Below are positions 1 through 9,233 of a stretch of DNA of 64,000 nt, one piece after another. The position numbers and the translations under genes were made by a program. Source of the stretch: Clostridium facile (GTDB taxonomy: Bacteria; Bacillota; Clostridia; Oscillospirales; Ruminococcaceae). Location of the stretch: positions 1,550,001 to 1,614,000 of the forward strand of contig NZ_JACOQK010000001.1 of NCBI RefSeq assembly GCF_014297275.1, read 5' to 3'. The notes below the pieces were generated by a model. The model worked only from the letters and a program-made list of their open reading frames with translations, made no database searches and had not been told where the DNA came from. Numbering within the stretch: position 1 is the stretch's first letter; the number at the start of each line of letters is the position of its first letter.

Positions 1-1216
1 ATCCAGTGGTAGAAAAGGCTGATGTAGTCTCAAATAATAAATTTAATCCACTTTGATCACTATCGAAAATCATTAATAATATTGTAGAAATAGTCAATAG
101 CATAATAGAAAAAAACACCAAAGCAATCGCTTTATAAATGGTGGAACGCCCTACACGGCGCTTAAATGTCGTGGTGTCCTCAAACCCCCTCATCACACTG
201 TATACTGTCATTAACAATACAAATAGAGTAGATGTTTTTACACCACCCCCTGTACCACCTGGGGACGCTCCAATAAACATCAATACACAGGTTAGCATTT
301 TAGTTAAAGGGACAGCCTCGCCATAATTAATTACATTAAATCCTGCTGTACGGGCGGTTGTAGAACTGAAAAACGAATTCACAGCTTTTTCCCACAATGG
401 TTTTCCACTTAAGGTATGATTATATTCTAAAATAAAAATTAATACAGTTCCTATCAATAATAATAGCCCTGTCGTAATTAACACTATCTTAGAATGTAAC
501 ATTAAGTTATGCACTTTTTCATGGTGCTTTCTAGAAGTAAAAATATCATGGAAAACAATAAAACCTAAGCCACCCACGATAATTAAAGCCGCTAATACTA
601 ACTGCACAAACCAATCGTCCGCTATTACTGTTAAATTAGCTCCAGGCTCTAATTGTCCTAACAAATCAAAACCAGCATTACAATAAGCTGAAACCGCCAT
701 AAAGACAGAAACAAAAATACCTTCTAATCCAAACATGGGAATAAAACGGAACATTAATAAAATAGCGCCAATGCCTTCACATAAAAGGGTTACACGAATA
801 ATGGTATTCATAACACTTTGAATCCCATCTAAGCTGCCAAAATTCATATGTTCCCCAGCTATCCGCAAATCACGTAGCCCTAATTTTCCACGGATAGAAA
901 GAGTAAAAAATGTCGTAAAACTTACTAACCCTAATCCACCCAACTGGATGAGTACCAAAATAACCCCTTGCCCAAATGGTGTCCACTGGGTAAACGTATC
1001 ATATACAACTAATCCTGTTACACAAGTAGCTGAAGTTGCAGTGAATAAGCAGTTTAAAGGAGAAGTAACCGTTCCCGCTTTTGAAGATATGGGAAGGGTT
1101 AATAAAATTGTTCCTACAAGAATAATTAATAAAAAACTAAAACAAATAATCCGTACTGGAGCAATTGTATGACGATTGCGCTTAGGCGTTAAATCCAGCA
1201 AAGTATTCATCTCCAT
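1..1216 (-). CDS. TrkH/KtrB-family potassium uptake protein (3' end outside window)
   Basis: This is the membrane pore subunit of a Trk/Ktr K+ uptake system; family members work with a cytosolic TrkA/KtrA gating ring, which is not in the window. I translated it by hand from an ATG at 1216, and the frame stays open to base 1. All four P-loops of the family are visible in order: TSATCVTGL, SAYCNAGFDL, TARTAGFN and, at the edge, TSAFSTTG. The conserved selectivity-filter glycine is present in each. Hydrophobic helices lie between the loops. A second in-frame ATG lies at 1210, and the ribosome site is weak for both. A promoter sits at 1263-1291. The family call is very likely; the KtrB versus TrkH subgroup is unresolved. 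Confidence 0.93.
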   Translation of the reverse strand, partial: MEMNTLLDLTPKRNRHTIAPVRIICFSFLLIILVGTILLTLPISSKAGTVTSPLNCLFTATSATCVTGLVVYDTFTQWTPFGQGVILVLIQLGGLGLVSFTTFFTLSIRGKLGLRDLRIAGEHMNFGSLDGIQSVMNTIIRVTLLCEGIGAILLMFRFIPMFGLEGIFVSVFMAVSAYCNAGFDLLGQLEPGANLTVIADDWFVQLVLAALIIVGGLGFIVFHDIFTSRKHHEKVHNLMLHSKIVLITTGLLLLIGTVLIFILEYNHTLSGKPLWEKAVNSFFSSTTARTAGFNVINYGEAVPLTKMLTCVLMFIGASPGGTGGGVKTSTLFVLLMTVYSVMRGFEDTTTFKRRVGRSTIYKAIALVFFSIMLLTISTILLMIFDSDQSGLNLLFETTSAFSTTG

Positions 1217-1262
1217 TGTATTGATTCTATTCTCTTAGCAAGACTTTCAAAGAACGTCTAAA

Positions 1263-1291
1263 AGTATACCACAATCCAAACCGTTTCACAA
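1263..1291 (-). promoter_or_regulatory. Promoter of the Trk/Ktr gene
   Basis: On the minus strand TTGTGA (1286-1291) and TATACT (1263-1268) are separated by 17 bases, about 47 bases upstream of the start. This fits a sigma-A promoter with an imperfect -35. Confidence 0.6.
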
Positions 1292-1409
1292 TATCATTTT
1301 AATGTTTTCTTGTCATATTTTTATATTTTTTTAATTATATAACAATAATACAAAAAAGTTAATATTATAGTATCCCCTACATCTTTAAATCAAACAACAA
1401 AAGATGTTT

Positions 1410-2483
1410 TTATTCTGCTTTATTATTTTGTATTATAATTTCATCTAATTGCTTCCGATATTGTTTTGGAGTAATATGAAATTCTTTTTTAAAAGTTGCA
1501 TCAAAACTACTTCGGTATTCATATCCTACTGTCATAGCGATATGATCAATAGATAAATCAGTATTTGCAAGCATTTCTTTTGCCTTTTTCAAACATAACT
1601 CATTTTTAATTTTTAAAAAACGTTTTCCAGTATACTGTAATAATAACTCGGAAATATAATGGGAGGAATAATGAAAATGCTCTGATAAATCCTGTAATGT
1701 CACTGAAGTATAGTTTTCTTTCATATATCCAAGAATATCGCATAAACTCAATTTATCTTTTGCTTTTATTGTAATTTGCTGTTCATATAAGCGGGATAGT
1801 TCCACCAATAAACAGCAAAACAAATACAACATAATGGTTTGAGATGCCTTTTCTTGTTGCAGATATTCCTTTAAAATCTGACTTAAATAAATTTCTGACA
1901 TAGAATCTGGTTCTAATTGAAACGACATATAATCGGCTGTTGTTTCTTCCCCAAAAACATCATTTACAAAAAAATGATAAAAACAATTATCCGGTTTCAA
2001 TAACTCCATTAGTGTATGAGAAAAACTAGAGCTCCGCACTAATATATTAATTAAATTGGTACTATTATCATGCAATACGATGCTATGAGGTAGTTTTGTA
2101 TTTAAAATCCAAATAGATCCTGGTTGAAGTTCTATCTCCCGATCTCCTAAACAACAGGTACATCCTCCTGAATATAGATAAAACATCTCAAAAAATTCAT
2201 GGTTATGTTGATGTAATTTTGCACCCTGTATCCGTTTTTGTAGTGGTTTTTTAGCTGTATTTAAAGGAAAAATTTTTTCACATAAAAAATCTAAATAGAC
2301 TGTAATATTTTCCTGTGGATCAAAACATACCTCTTCTAACATGGTATGCTCTTTATTTATCAACTGATTTTTATGTTTCTTTTTATATTGTTTCATCCGT
2401 TGGATATTTCGAATCATATGGATTGGATTTTCTCTCAGCTGATAAATTATTGGCTCCATAATTTTTATAATGTTGGATGCCAT
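1410..2483 (-). CDS. AraC-family transcriptional regulator
   Basis: This is a 357-residue regulator with an N-terminal cupin-type sensor region (HQHNHEFFEMFYLYSGG, about residues 90-110) and a C-terminal pair of AraC helix-turn-helices. The second helix-turn-helix ends in the usual FKKEFHITPKQYRKQ signature. Such proteins usually sense a sugar or other small molecule and activate nearby genes. I place the start at ATG 2483 because AAAAGGAGAGAAAGAAT precedes it; a longer frame exists back to 2549 but has no ribosome site. No metabolic gene is paired with it in the window, so its target is unknown. It is not a close paralog of the two AraC proteins beside the GH106-like genes. Confidence 0.88.
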   Translation of the reverse strand: MASNIIKIMEPIIYQLRENPIHMIRNIQRMKQYKKKHKNQLINKEHTMLEEVCFDPQENITVYLDFLCEKIFPLNTAKKPLQKRIQGAKLHQHNHEFFEMFYLYSGGCTCCLGDREIELQPGSIWILNTKLPHSIVLHDNSTNLINILVRSSSFSHTLMELLKPDNCFYHFFVNDVFGEETTADYMSFQLEPDSMSEIYLSQILKEYLQQEKASQTIMLYLFCCLLVELSRLYEQQITIKAKDKLSLCDILGYMKENYTSVTLQDLSEHFHYSSHYISELLLQYTGKRFLKIKNELCLKKAKEMLANTDLSIDHIAMTVGYEYRSSFDATFKKEFHITPKQYRKQLDEIIIQNNKAE

Positions 2484-2662
2484 ATTCTTTCTCTCCTTTT
2501 TTCTTCTCTTTGGATCAAAAGTAGTACTATTATCTTCTATATTGATCAAAATACCGTTATTTATTTTTCATAATAGCATTATTTCCCATATAAATCAATA
2601 TCTTTTCTAAAATCACAAAATATTGTAACAACCATCATAAAAAATGATACATGATAATTTTT

Positions 2663-3595
2663 TTACCAGAGTTTCTTCATTTTTTCGTTTAATTGTTGAA
2701 AAATATAGTGTTGTAACTTTTCAATATAGGATAAGGCAATTTTACTCAATCCAATATTTTTATGTACAATATATCCTACTGTCATTCTTTCTTCAACATT
2801 AAGTGGTACAGATACAATATCCTTTCCATTTAAATCCTCGCTTAAAATACCAGTAGAAATGGTATAACCATTTAATCCAATCAATAAATTAAATAAAGTT
2901 GCTCGATCACTCACCATAATATTTTTAGGATGACATACATTACTAAGCAATTCTTCCGAATAATAAGCAGAATTATACTGTCCTTGTTCAAACGAAAGGC
3001 ATGGATATTCTTGTAAATCTTTTAATGTCACCTGACGATTTTGTGCCAGTGGATTGTTTTTACTAATAAATACATGGGCTTTTGCCTCGAAAAGGGGATG
3101 AAATACCAAACCACTTTCCCGCAAGTTTTTTTTAATAACTTTTTGGTTAAAGCTGCTCAAGAAGAGTACTCCTATTTCACTGCGAAATTCTTTCACATCC
3201 TCAATAATTTCATGTGTTTTGGTTTCACGTAAAGTAAATTCATATTCATTGTGATTGTACTCTTTTACCAGATTGACAAAAGCGTTGACTGAAAAAGCAT
3301 AGTGTTGGGTGGATACTGAAAAGATTCGGCGGGAAGGTTTTTTTGTATGGTATCTACTTTCTAAAAGGTCAACTTGTTCTACAACTTGGCGGGCATATGC
3401 TAAAAATTCTACTCCGTCATTTGTCAATGAAATTCCTCGGTTTGTCCGTAAAAATATTTCAATCCCCAATTCTTGTTCCAATTCTTTTACTGTCATGGAC
3501 AGGCTGGGCTGTGTAAGAAACAATTTTTCAGAGGCTGCACTCATCGAGCCACTATTTACAATTTCAATAATATACCGTAGTTGTTGCAATGTCAT
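2663..3595 (-). CDS. LysR-family transcriptional regulator
   Basis: This 310-residue protein is a complete LysR regulator. It has an N-terminal winged helix-turn-helix (residues 1-60: MTLQQLRYIIEIV, SMSAASEKLFLTQPSLS, LGIEIFLRTNRG) and a periplasmic-binding-like effector domain. The start ATG at 3595 has AGAGGAAATAACG just upstream. It lies downstream of the paaK-ior-ACT operon, in the same direction, with 455 bases and a terminator between them. The 34-bp palindrome at 8287-8320 upstream of paaK sits where a LysR activator would bind, so this operon is a plausible target. That link is inference; the effector is unknown. Confidence 0.9.
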   Translation of the reverse strand: MTLQQLRYIIEIVNSGSMSAASEKLFLTQPSLSMTVKELEQELGIEIFLRTNRGISLTNDGVEFLAYARQVVEQVDLLESRYHTKKPSRRIFSVSTQHYAFSVNAFVNLVKEYNHNEYEFTLRETKTHEIIEDVKEFRSEIGVLFLSSFNQKVIKKNLRESGLVFHPLFEAKAHVFISKNNPLAQNRQVTLKDLQEYPCLSFEQGQYNSAYYSEELLSNVCHPKNIMVSDRATLFNLLIGLNGYTISTGILSEDLNGKDIVSVPLNVEERMTVGYIVHKNIGLSKIALSYIEKLQHYIFQQLNEKMKKLW

Positions 3596-3991
3596 CGTTA
3601 TTTCCTCTTGTACAATATACTTAAGTTATTCCAAAATTTTTGAGAAACCGTTCAAACTAACCTTTTTCCATTTTTTCTTGATCGATAATCATAATTGGTT
3701 AAAAATCATGATATTTCAATTTTGCATTTAGTATATATTCCTATACTAAAACAGTTGTAAAAAACATAAAATTGAATAAAACCATGTTAGCAAACATGAA
3801 CAATTAAAAATATAGCAATTTCCTTTGTTTTATCCGAAAAACAGAGACTTAATTCTATCAAAATTCACTGTCATTGGTAAAACATCTATATTTTAGGCAA
3901 TATAATCTTTCGTTTTGCTATTGTCTCAATTTTTTAATACCAAAATTATTTTCCATCTGTTCTACAAACCAATTTCTTTTATAAAAGATAA
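3596..3991. other. Non-coding spacer between LysR gene and ior operon terminator
   Basis: This AT-rich spacer has no credible coding frame. It must contain the LysR promoter, but I could not pick one with confidence. Confidence 0.5.
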
Positions 3992-4034
3992 ATAAAATAC
4001 CTATTGTATAATTTGTTACAATTACACAATAGGC
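3992..4034 (-). terminator. Terminator of the paaK-iorAB-ACT operon
   Basis: Read on the minus strand, CCTATTGTGTA pairs with TATACAATAGG across a short loop and is followed by TATTTTATTTAT. It lies 17 bases beyond the stop of the ACT-domain gene. Confidence 0.7.
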
Positions 4035-4050
4035 GTTTTGTTATTTCATA

Positions 4051-4482
4051 TTATAAATGATATATTTCATCTGTGCTTAACACAACCGCATTATTATTTT
4101 GTAGTACTTGAATCCCTTTTTCTAAATTATCCATTTTCATGATAACATAAGCCGTACCATTGTGCGTTCCTGTAAATGCATACATATAGTCCACATTCAC
4201 ATCATTCTCAGAAAGCGACGCCAATACTTTGGTAAACGTACCTGGTTTATCCTGGATTCCCACTGCAAGCACGTTGGTAATTGCTACTGTATAACCGGCA
4301 TCCCGAATCACCTTCTCGGCTTGATCAGGATTATCTACAATTACCCGTAAAATACCATAATCACTGGTATCTGCCAAGGAAACGGCTCTAATATCAATTC
4401 CTGCTTTTGCAATGGTATCCGTAATTTCTACCAGACGACCTACTTTATTTTCCAAAAAAACGGAAATCTGCTTAATATACAT
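4051..4482 (-). CDS. Tandem ACT-domain protein of the aryl-acid operon
   Basis: This 143-residue protein consists of two ACT (small-molecule binding) domains and nothing else. The first begins YIKQISVFLENKVGRLVEITDTI and the second AVGIQDKPGTFTKVLASL. ACT pairs usually bind amino acids. Its place as last gene after paaK, iorA and iorB suggests that it senses aromatic or branched-chain amino acids, or their keto acids, and tunes the operon's enzymes (inference). I chose ATG 4482, which has AAGGAGGT seven bases upstream, over the TTG at 4488 that sits too close to that site. It ends at a hairpin terminator. Confidence 0.88.
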   Translation of the reverse strand: MYIKQISVFLENKVGRLVEITDTIAKAGIDIRAVSLADTSDYGILRVIVDNPDQAEKVIRDAGYTVAITNVLAVGIQDKPGTFTKVLASLSENDVNVDYMYAFTGTHNGTAYVIMKMDNLEKGIQVLQNNNAVVLSTDEIYHL

Positions 4483-4509
4483 GGACAAACCTCCTTTTAT
4501 TGTATTGAA

Positions 4510-5124
4510 TTATTTTTCATAAGCAAGTTCAAAAGCTTTTAAGTTTAATTCACAAAATTTTTCTGGTACAGTTTCTTTAATAGCTTGTTCCCATTGTTCT
4601 TTTGTAAATTGAGAATTTTTTGCCAGTGTACCAATTAAAGCTACATTAACAGCTTTTGGATTACCCGCTTCCATCGCAGTAGAAAAAGCATCTACATCAA
4701 TCACATTTGCCCCTGAGGCTTTTAGTTTATCCAATAAATTCTCCGGATAAACAGCAGCGCCAGTAATGACAGGCATTGGATCAATCTGCTGGGTGTTCAC
4801 AATCAGTTTTCCACCTTTTTTTAAGTAAGGCAGATAACGTGCTGCTTCCAATAATTCAAATGCTAGGATATAGTCCGCTTCCCCTTTTTCAATCACCGGG
4901 GAATACACTTCTTTTCCATATTTTACATAGGTCACAACCGAACCACCACGCTGGCTCATCCCATGCACTTCGGATACCTTTACATCATATCCATTTTGTT
5001 GGATGACATTTCCCAATAAACGGCTAGCCAATAAAGTGCCTTGACCACCCACTCCAACAATCATAATACTTTTTACATCGCTTTTATTTTCATATTCCAC
5101 ACCCAAGTTGAACCTTGTACTCAT
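4510..5124 (-). CDS. iorB: Indolepyruvate:ferredoxin oxidoreductase, beta subunit
   Basis: This is the gamma-domain-type small subunit (204 residues) of indolepyruvate ferredoxin oxidoreductase, which with IorA converts aryl-2-oxo acids plus CoA to aryl-acetyl-CoA, CO2 and reduced ferredoxin. The N-terminal IMIVGVGGQGTLLASRLLG motif and VHGMSQRGGSVVTYVKYG are typical of the family. The ATG at 5124 lies one base after the iorA stop, with AAGGAGGAG inside the end of iorA, so the two are translationally coupled. A longer frame upstream to 5184 overlaps iorA and is spurious. Confidence 0.95.
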   Translation of the reverse strand: MSTRFNLGVEYENKSDVKSIMIVGVGGQGTLLASRLLGNVIQQNGYDVKVSEVHGMSQRGGSVVTYVKYGKEVYSPVIEKGEADYILAFELLEAARYLPYLKKGGKLIVNTQQIDPMPVITGAAVYPENLLDKLKASGANVIDVDAFSTAMEAGNPKAVNVALIGTLAKNSQFTKEQWEQAIKETVPEKFCELNLKAFELAYEK

Positions 5125-5125
5125 A

Positions 5126-6865
5126 TTAGTTCTCCTCCTTTGTTTTGATTGCACCAAATTTACACAGGCTGATGCATTCGCCACAACCTACACATTGGGT
5201 ACCGTCAATTTGGACTTTGCCATTATGTAAACTCATAGCAGGGCATCCAATTCTCATACAGGATTTACATGCAATACATTTTTCTGTATCAATATGGAAT
5301 GGAGGATTATGTTTTACATTTTTTAACAATGCACATGGACGGCGTGAAATAATTACGGTTGGTTCATCTAACGCAATATCTGTTTTAATTGCTTGATAGG
5401 TCGCTTCAATATCATATGGATCTACAACAGTAACCCGTTTAATTCCAATTGCTTTTACCAGAGCTTCCAGATCTACAGCAGAAGTTGGATCACCTTTAAT
5501 TGTATAGCCTGTTGTTGGATTTTGCTGGTGTCCTGTCATACCAGTAATCGAGTTATCCATAATAATCGTAACGGTATTCCCTTGGTTATAAGCCACATCA
5601 ATTAAGCCGGTAATACCAGAATGAATAAAGGTGGAGTCGCCAATAACTGCAACTGTTGCCTTTCCTTTTTCTGGACCAACTCCCTTACAATAACCATGGG
5701 CACCTGAAACAGACGCACCCATACAGACACAAGCATCAATTGCCTGTAATGGAGCTGCTGCACCTAATGTATAACAGCCGATATCTCCGCTTACAAATAC
5801 ATTCAATCGTTTTAAAGCATAGAATACGCCCCTATGTGGACATCCAGCGCACATTACAGGTGGACGACCTGGTATTTCCGTATCAATATGATAACACTCT
5901 GGTTCAATGCCCAAAATCGCTTTTTTAATAGTAGCCTGGGAGTACTCCCCACAGAAAGAAAACGCTTCTTTTCCAATAACGGGAATACCATATTTTTTAC
6001 AATGGCTTTCAATAAAGTCATCCAGTTCTTCCATAACAAAAACCTGATCGCACTTTGCCACAAAGTCTTTAATTAACTGTACTGGCATTGGATATGCCAT
6101 ACCCAGTTTCAAATAGTTTACCTTGTCTCCCAGCGCCTCTTTGGCATATGGATAGCAGGAACCTGCTGTAATTACACCAATTTTACTATTGTTGTCCTCT
6201 ACACGGTTCATTTCCGCTGTTTCCGCATAAGCACGAAGGTCAGCAGTACGTTGTTCTACAATTGGGTGTTTCCGAATTGCCATTGCCGGCATCATTACAT
6301 TCTTTTGGATATTTTTCTCATATGGTCTATCTGGTAATTCTACCCGATCGTTTAACTCACATAAACTTCTGGAATGGGATACCCTGGTAGATAACCGTAA
6401 CAATACTGGTGTATCAAACTTTTCGGATAATTCAAAACCCAATTTGGTAAACAGCAAACATTCTGCGGAGTTGGAAGGCTCCAACATAGGAACTTTAGAG
6501 CCCTTTGCATGGTTGCGGCTGTCCTGTTCATTTTGAGAAGAGTGCATACCTGGGTCATCCGCTACCGCAATTACTACTCCGGCGTTTACGCCAATATAAG
6601 ATAAAGTATATAATGGGTCAGCGGCAACATTTAAACCAACGTGTTTCATTGCTGTAAAAGAGCGTTTTCCGGCCAAAGAGGCACCAATGGCTACTTCTAA
6701 AGCAACTTTCTCGTTCGAAGCCCATTCACAGTACATTTCATCATAAGTAGCTGCAAATTCAGTAATCTCAGTACTAGGGGTACCAGGATAACTGGAAATT
6801 ACAGATACGCCTGCTTCATATAAACCACGGGCAACCGCTTCATTTCCTAAAAGCAATTGTTTCAT
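5126..6865 (-). CDS. iorA: Indolepyruvate:ferredoxin oxidoreductase, alpha subunit
   Basis: This 579-residue subunit carries thiamine diphosphate and two [4Fe-4S] clusters. The order is: pyrimidine-binding domain (residues about 1-170, SSYPGTPSTEITEF and EWASNEKVALEVAIGAS), a middle domain, the thiamine-diphosphate domain (GDSTFIHSGITGL followed by IMDNSITGMTGHQ), and a C-terminal ferredoxin segment with CIACKSCMRIGCP and CVGCGECISLCK. The start is ATG 6865, preceded by TTGGAGGAATCTAAGG. It oxidises arylpyruvates from Phe, Tyr and Trp transamination, and paaK next to it interconverts the resulting CoA ester and free acid. Confidence 0.96.
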   Translation of the reverse strand: MKQLLLGNEAVARGLYEAGVSVISSYPGTPSTEITEFAATYDEMYCEWASNEKVALEVAIGASLAGKRSFTAMKHVGLNVAADPLYTLSYIGVNAGVVIAVADDPGMHSSQNEQDSRNHAKGSKVPMLEPSNSAECLLFTKLGFELSEKFDTPVLLRLSTRVSHSRSLCELNDRVELPDRPYEKNIQKNVMMPAMAIRKHPIVEQRTADLRAYAETAEMNRVEDNNSKIGVITAGSCYPYAKEALGDKVNYLKLGMAYPMPVQLIKDFVAKCDQVFVMEELDDFIESHCKKYGIPVIGKEAFSFCGEYSQATIKKAILGIEPECYHIDTEIPGRPPVMCAGCPHRGVFYALKRLNVFVSGDIGCYTLGAAAPLQAIDACVCMGASVSGAHGYCKGVGPEKGKATVAVIGDSTFIHSGITGLIDVAYNQGNTVTIIMDNSITGMTGHQQNPTTGYTIKGDPTSAVDLEALVKAIGIKRVTVVDPYDIEATYQAIKTDIALDEPTVIISRRPCALLKNVKHNPPFHIDTEKCIACKSCMRIGCPAMSLHNGKVQIDGTQCVGCGECISLCKFGAIKTKEEN

Positions 6866-6899
6866 CCTTAGATTCCTCCAATTTATCAATATGGTTGTT

Positions 6900-8201
6900 T
6901 TATTCTACTTGATCTCTTAAATCAACAATACGTTTTGCTTTCCCTTCAAAGCGTTCCAAAGTTTTTGGTTGAACCAAAGAAACTTTTACATCCAAACGCA
7001 ATACTTCACGCAATTTTGCGTTAATTCTTGCCTGTAAATCTTCCAAAGCCTTGAAATTTTCCAATAAAGATCCATCAATTAATTCTACTTTAATTTCCAA
7101 AGTATCACGATATTTTGCATCACGACGGATGATCAACTGATAATGGCCACCAATTTCAGCCATCCCCACAAGAACGCTTTCAATTTGAGATGGAAATACA
7201 TTGACTCCTTTAATCACCATCATATCATCCGAACGGCCTTTTACTTTTTCCATACGTACATGGGTCCTACCACATGGGCACGCATCATAATGCAAACGGG
7301 TAATATCTTTGGTGCGATAACGGATCATTGGCATCCCTTCTTTGGTCAAAGTAGTTACTACCAATTCTCCTTCTTCGCCTCTATCCTTAACTTCCAATGT
7401 ATCGCTGTTGATGATTTCAGGGAGGAAGTGGTCTTCCGCAAAATGCATCCCAGTTTTTTCAATACAGTCACCGGCAACACCTGGACCATTTAATTCTGTT
7501 AAACCATAGTTGTCAGTCGCAAACAAATGGAAATTCTTTTCAATTTTATGTGCCATCTCTGGGGTACATCCTTCGGAACCAAATAAACCAATTCTCAAGG
7601 CATCTAATTTTGCTCCGGTTTCTTTTGCAACCTCACTCATATACATCGCATAAGAAGGTGTTGCAACTAAACCAGTTACTCCTAAATCTTCCATTAACAT
7701 CAGCTGACGTTTGGTATTTCCGGAAGAAGCTGGAATCACATCACATCCAATTTTTTCTAGACCATAATGCAATCCCAAGGCTCCAGTGAACAATCCATAA
7801 CCAAAAGCGATTTGGATAATATCATCCGATGTTACTCCAACCGCTACCGCCAAACGAGCTACCTGGTTTGCCCAGTTTTCCAGGTCATTTCTGGTATACA
7901 AACCAACTGTTGGTTTTCCAGTTGTCCCACTAGATGCGTGGGTACGTACAATTTTATTTTTTGGCGCTGCGCAAAGTCCATACGGATAATTGTCACGTAA
8001 ATCTGCTTTTGTGGTAAATGGCAGATATTTTACATCAGCTAGGCTTTTTATTTTTTCTGAAGTTACCCCCGCTGCTTCAAATTTTTTATGATAGAATTCT
8101 ACATTTCTATCGGCATAGTCAACCACCCATTTTAATCGTTCCAGTTGTAATTCTTCCAACTGGTTACGAGGCATGGTTTCAATATCTTTTTCCCAAAACA
8201 T
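6900..8201 (-). CDS. paaK: Phenylacetate-CoA ligase (AMP-forming)
   Basis: This 433-residue ANL-superfamily enzyme activates aryl-acetates with ATP and CoA or, in fermentation, may run in reverse with IorAB to conserve energy (inference). Visible signatures include the phosphate-binding loop RTHASSGTTGKPTVGLYT (about residue 85), FGSEGCTPEM, DNYGLTELNGPGVAG, the hinge region YRTKDITRLHYDACPCGRT with a zinc-type CxC pair, and KGVNVFPSQIE near the C-terminus. ATG 8201 is preceded by TTGAGGAGACTTAAT; the frame extends to 8267 without a ribosome site. It is the first gene of the operon, 34 bases ahead of iorA. Confidence 0.95.
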   Translation of the reverse strand: MFWEKDIETMPRNQLEELQLERLKWVVDYADRNVEFYHKKFEAAGVTSEKIKSLADVKYLPFTTKADLRDNYPYGLCAAPKNKIVRTHASSGTTGKPTVGLYTRNDLENWANQVARLAVAVGVTSDDIIQIAFGYGLFTGALGLHYGLEKIGCDVIPASSGNTKRQLMLMEDLGVTGLVATPSYAMYMSEVAKETGAKLDALRIGLFGSEGCTPEMAHKIEKNFHLFATDNYGLTELNGPGVAGDCIEKTGMHFAEDHFLPEIINSDTLEVKDRGEEGELVVTTLTKEGMPMIRYRTKDITRLHYDACPCGRTHVRMEKVKGRSDDMMVIKGVNVFPSQIESVLVGMAEIGGHYQLIIRRDAKYRDTLEIKVELIDGSLLENFKALEDLQARINAKLREVLRLDVKVSLVQPKTLERFEGKAKRIVDLRDQVE

Positions 8202-8235
8202 ATTAAGTCTCCTCAAATATACAATATCTTTAATA

Positions 8236-8264
8236 ATTTTAACATGTTTGTAGGCTAAAATCAA
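8236..8264 (-). promoter_or_regulatory. Promoter of the paaK-iorAB-ACT operon
   Basis: On the minus strand TTGATT (8259-8264) and TAAAAT (8236-8241) are separated by exactly 17 bases. The -10 lies 34 bases upstream of the paaK start. Confidence 0.75.
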
Positions 8265-8286
8265 CAAAATGATACATGTTTCTTTA

Positions 8287-8320
8287 TTTTCACAAGTAGC
8301 AGAACTGCTATTTGTGAAAA
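8287..8320. promoter_or_regulatory. 34-bp palindrome upstream of the paaK promoter (probable operator)
   Basis: The arms 8287-8302 (TTTTCACAAGTAGCAG) and 8305-8320 (CTGCTATTTGTGAAAA) are inverted copies with one mismatch around a two-base centre. No T-run follows on either strand, so it is not a terminator. Its centre is about 70 bases upstream of the expected transcription start, the usual position of a LysR recognition site. A LysR gene lies at the far end of the operon. Confidence 0.65.
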
Positions 8321-8701
8321 TTGTATAGATTTATAAAGTTAAAATAAGCAAAAATCACAACACACTTTTTAAAAAATGATTGAATATTGAAACCATATAA
8401 GAACAAAGCGTACTTATTAAGTTATTTTTGAACCAAAAATAATTTTTCCTTAAAACAATTATTATTTGTATTCTTTCATCTTTCTTTTTATATCAATAAA
8501 AATTCTTATAATAAAAGTAAAGCTATCTTCTCTATAAATCATCTTAAATATTCTTAGAAGAAATATGAATGTCTTTCTTGCATTTTCTCTCGGATCAACG
8601 GAAACACATTTGCTAATATTTACCTATCACTTTTTTAAATTCAAAAATATTATTCAATTAAGAAAACAAGTGTATTTTTTATCGACAATCATTATATAAA
8701 C
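8321..8701. other. AT-rich spacer without gene
   Basis: Nothing coding or clearly structured is seen between the paaK regulatory region and the gtrA terminator. Confidence 0.5.
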
Positions 8702-8743
8702 AAAAAACCGCTGAATCTTACTCTTAGTAGGATTCAACGGTTT
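8702..8743 (-). terminator. Terminator after gtrA
   Basis: The 13-base arms 8705-8717 and 8731-8743 pair with one mismatch. On the minus strand the hairpin is followed by TTTTTTG. It overlaps the gtrA stop codon. Confidence 0.85.
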
Positions 8744-9161
8744 ATTTATTTCGGTCACGGAAAATCACCAGTTTACTTCCAATATAATTAATTAAAATAA
8801 CTATGCCATTGGAAATCAGTTTCATCCATTTATCATTCCAGTGAAGTATCCCTACACTGATAAACATGGTCACTAACTCAATTCCTAAGGAAAACACACG
8901 GCAAACAAGAAATCCCCCAAATTCTTTTAACAGTAAAAGCCATTGGAAACTTTTACTTTGAAAAACAAACAGCTTGTTTGTGATAAAAGCAAATAAAAAG
9001 CTAAGAAACCAAGCAGCTACAATGCTGATTAAATAATTAATTTGTAGGAAAGACTCACAAAAAAGATACGTAATATAATTGATTGCTACAGTACCGCAGC
9101 CAAATAAGGTATACCATAAAAATTCCCTGTGTTTTTGGAAGAACCCGGAAAATGAGTTCAT
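8742..9161 (-). CDS. GtrA-family membrane protein
   Basis: This 139-residue protein has four hydrophobic helices in the GtrA arrangement. Helix 1 is FLWYTLFGCGTVAINYITYLF, followed by the helix SIVAAWFLSFLFAFITNKLFVF with the family's AxxxxxxxNKxxVF signature; two further helices end in a basic tail. GtrA proteins are thought to help move polyprenyl-linked sugars across the membrane for surface polysaccharide decoration. ATG 9161 has GAGAGGATTGATT upstream; the longer frame to 9215 lacks a ribosome site. It lies 73 bases downstream of rpsR and may be co-transcribed with the ribosomal operon. Its glycosyltransferase partner is not in the window. Confidence 0.88.
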   Translation of the reverse strand: MNSFSGFFQKHREFLWYTLFGCGTVAINYITYLFCESFLQINYLISIVAAWFLSFLFAFITNKLFVFQSKSFQWLLLLKEFGGFLVCRVFSLGIELVTMFISVGILHWNDKWMKLISNGIVILINYIGSKLVIFRDRNK

Positions 9162-9233
9162 AATCAATCCTCTCTTTTCCCACAAAACAAAATGGACGAT
9201 GTGATCCTGCCACACCGTCCAAATCCTGTTATA

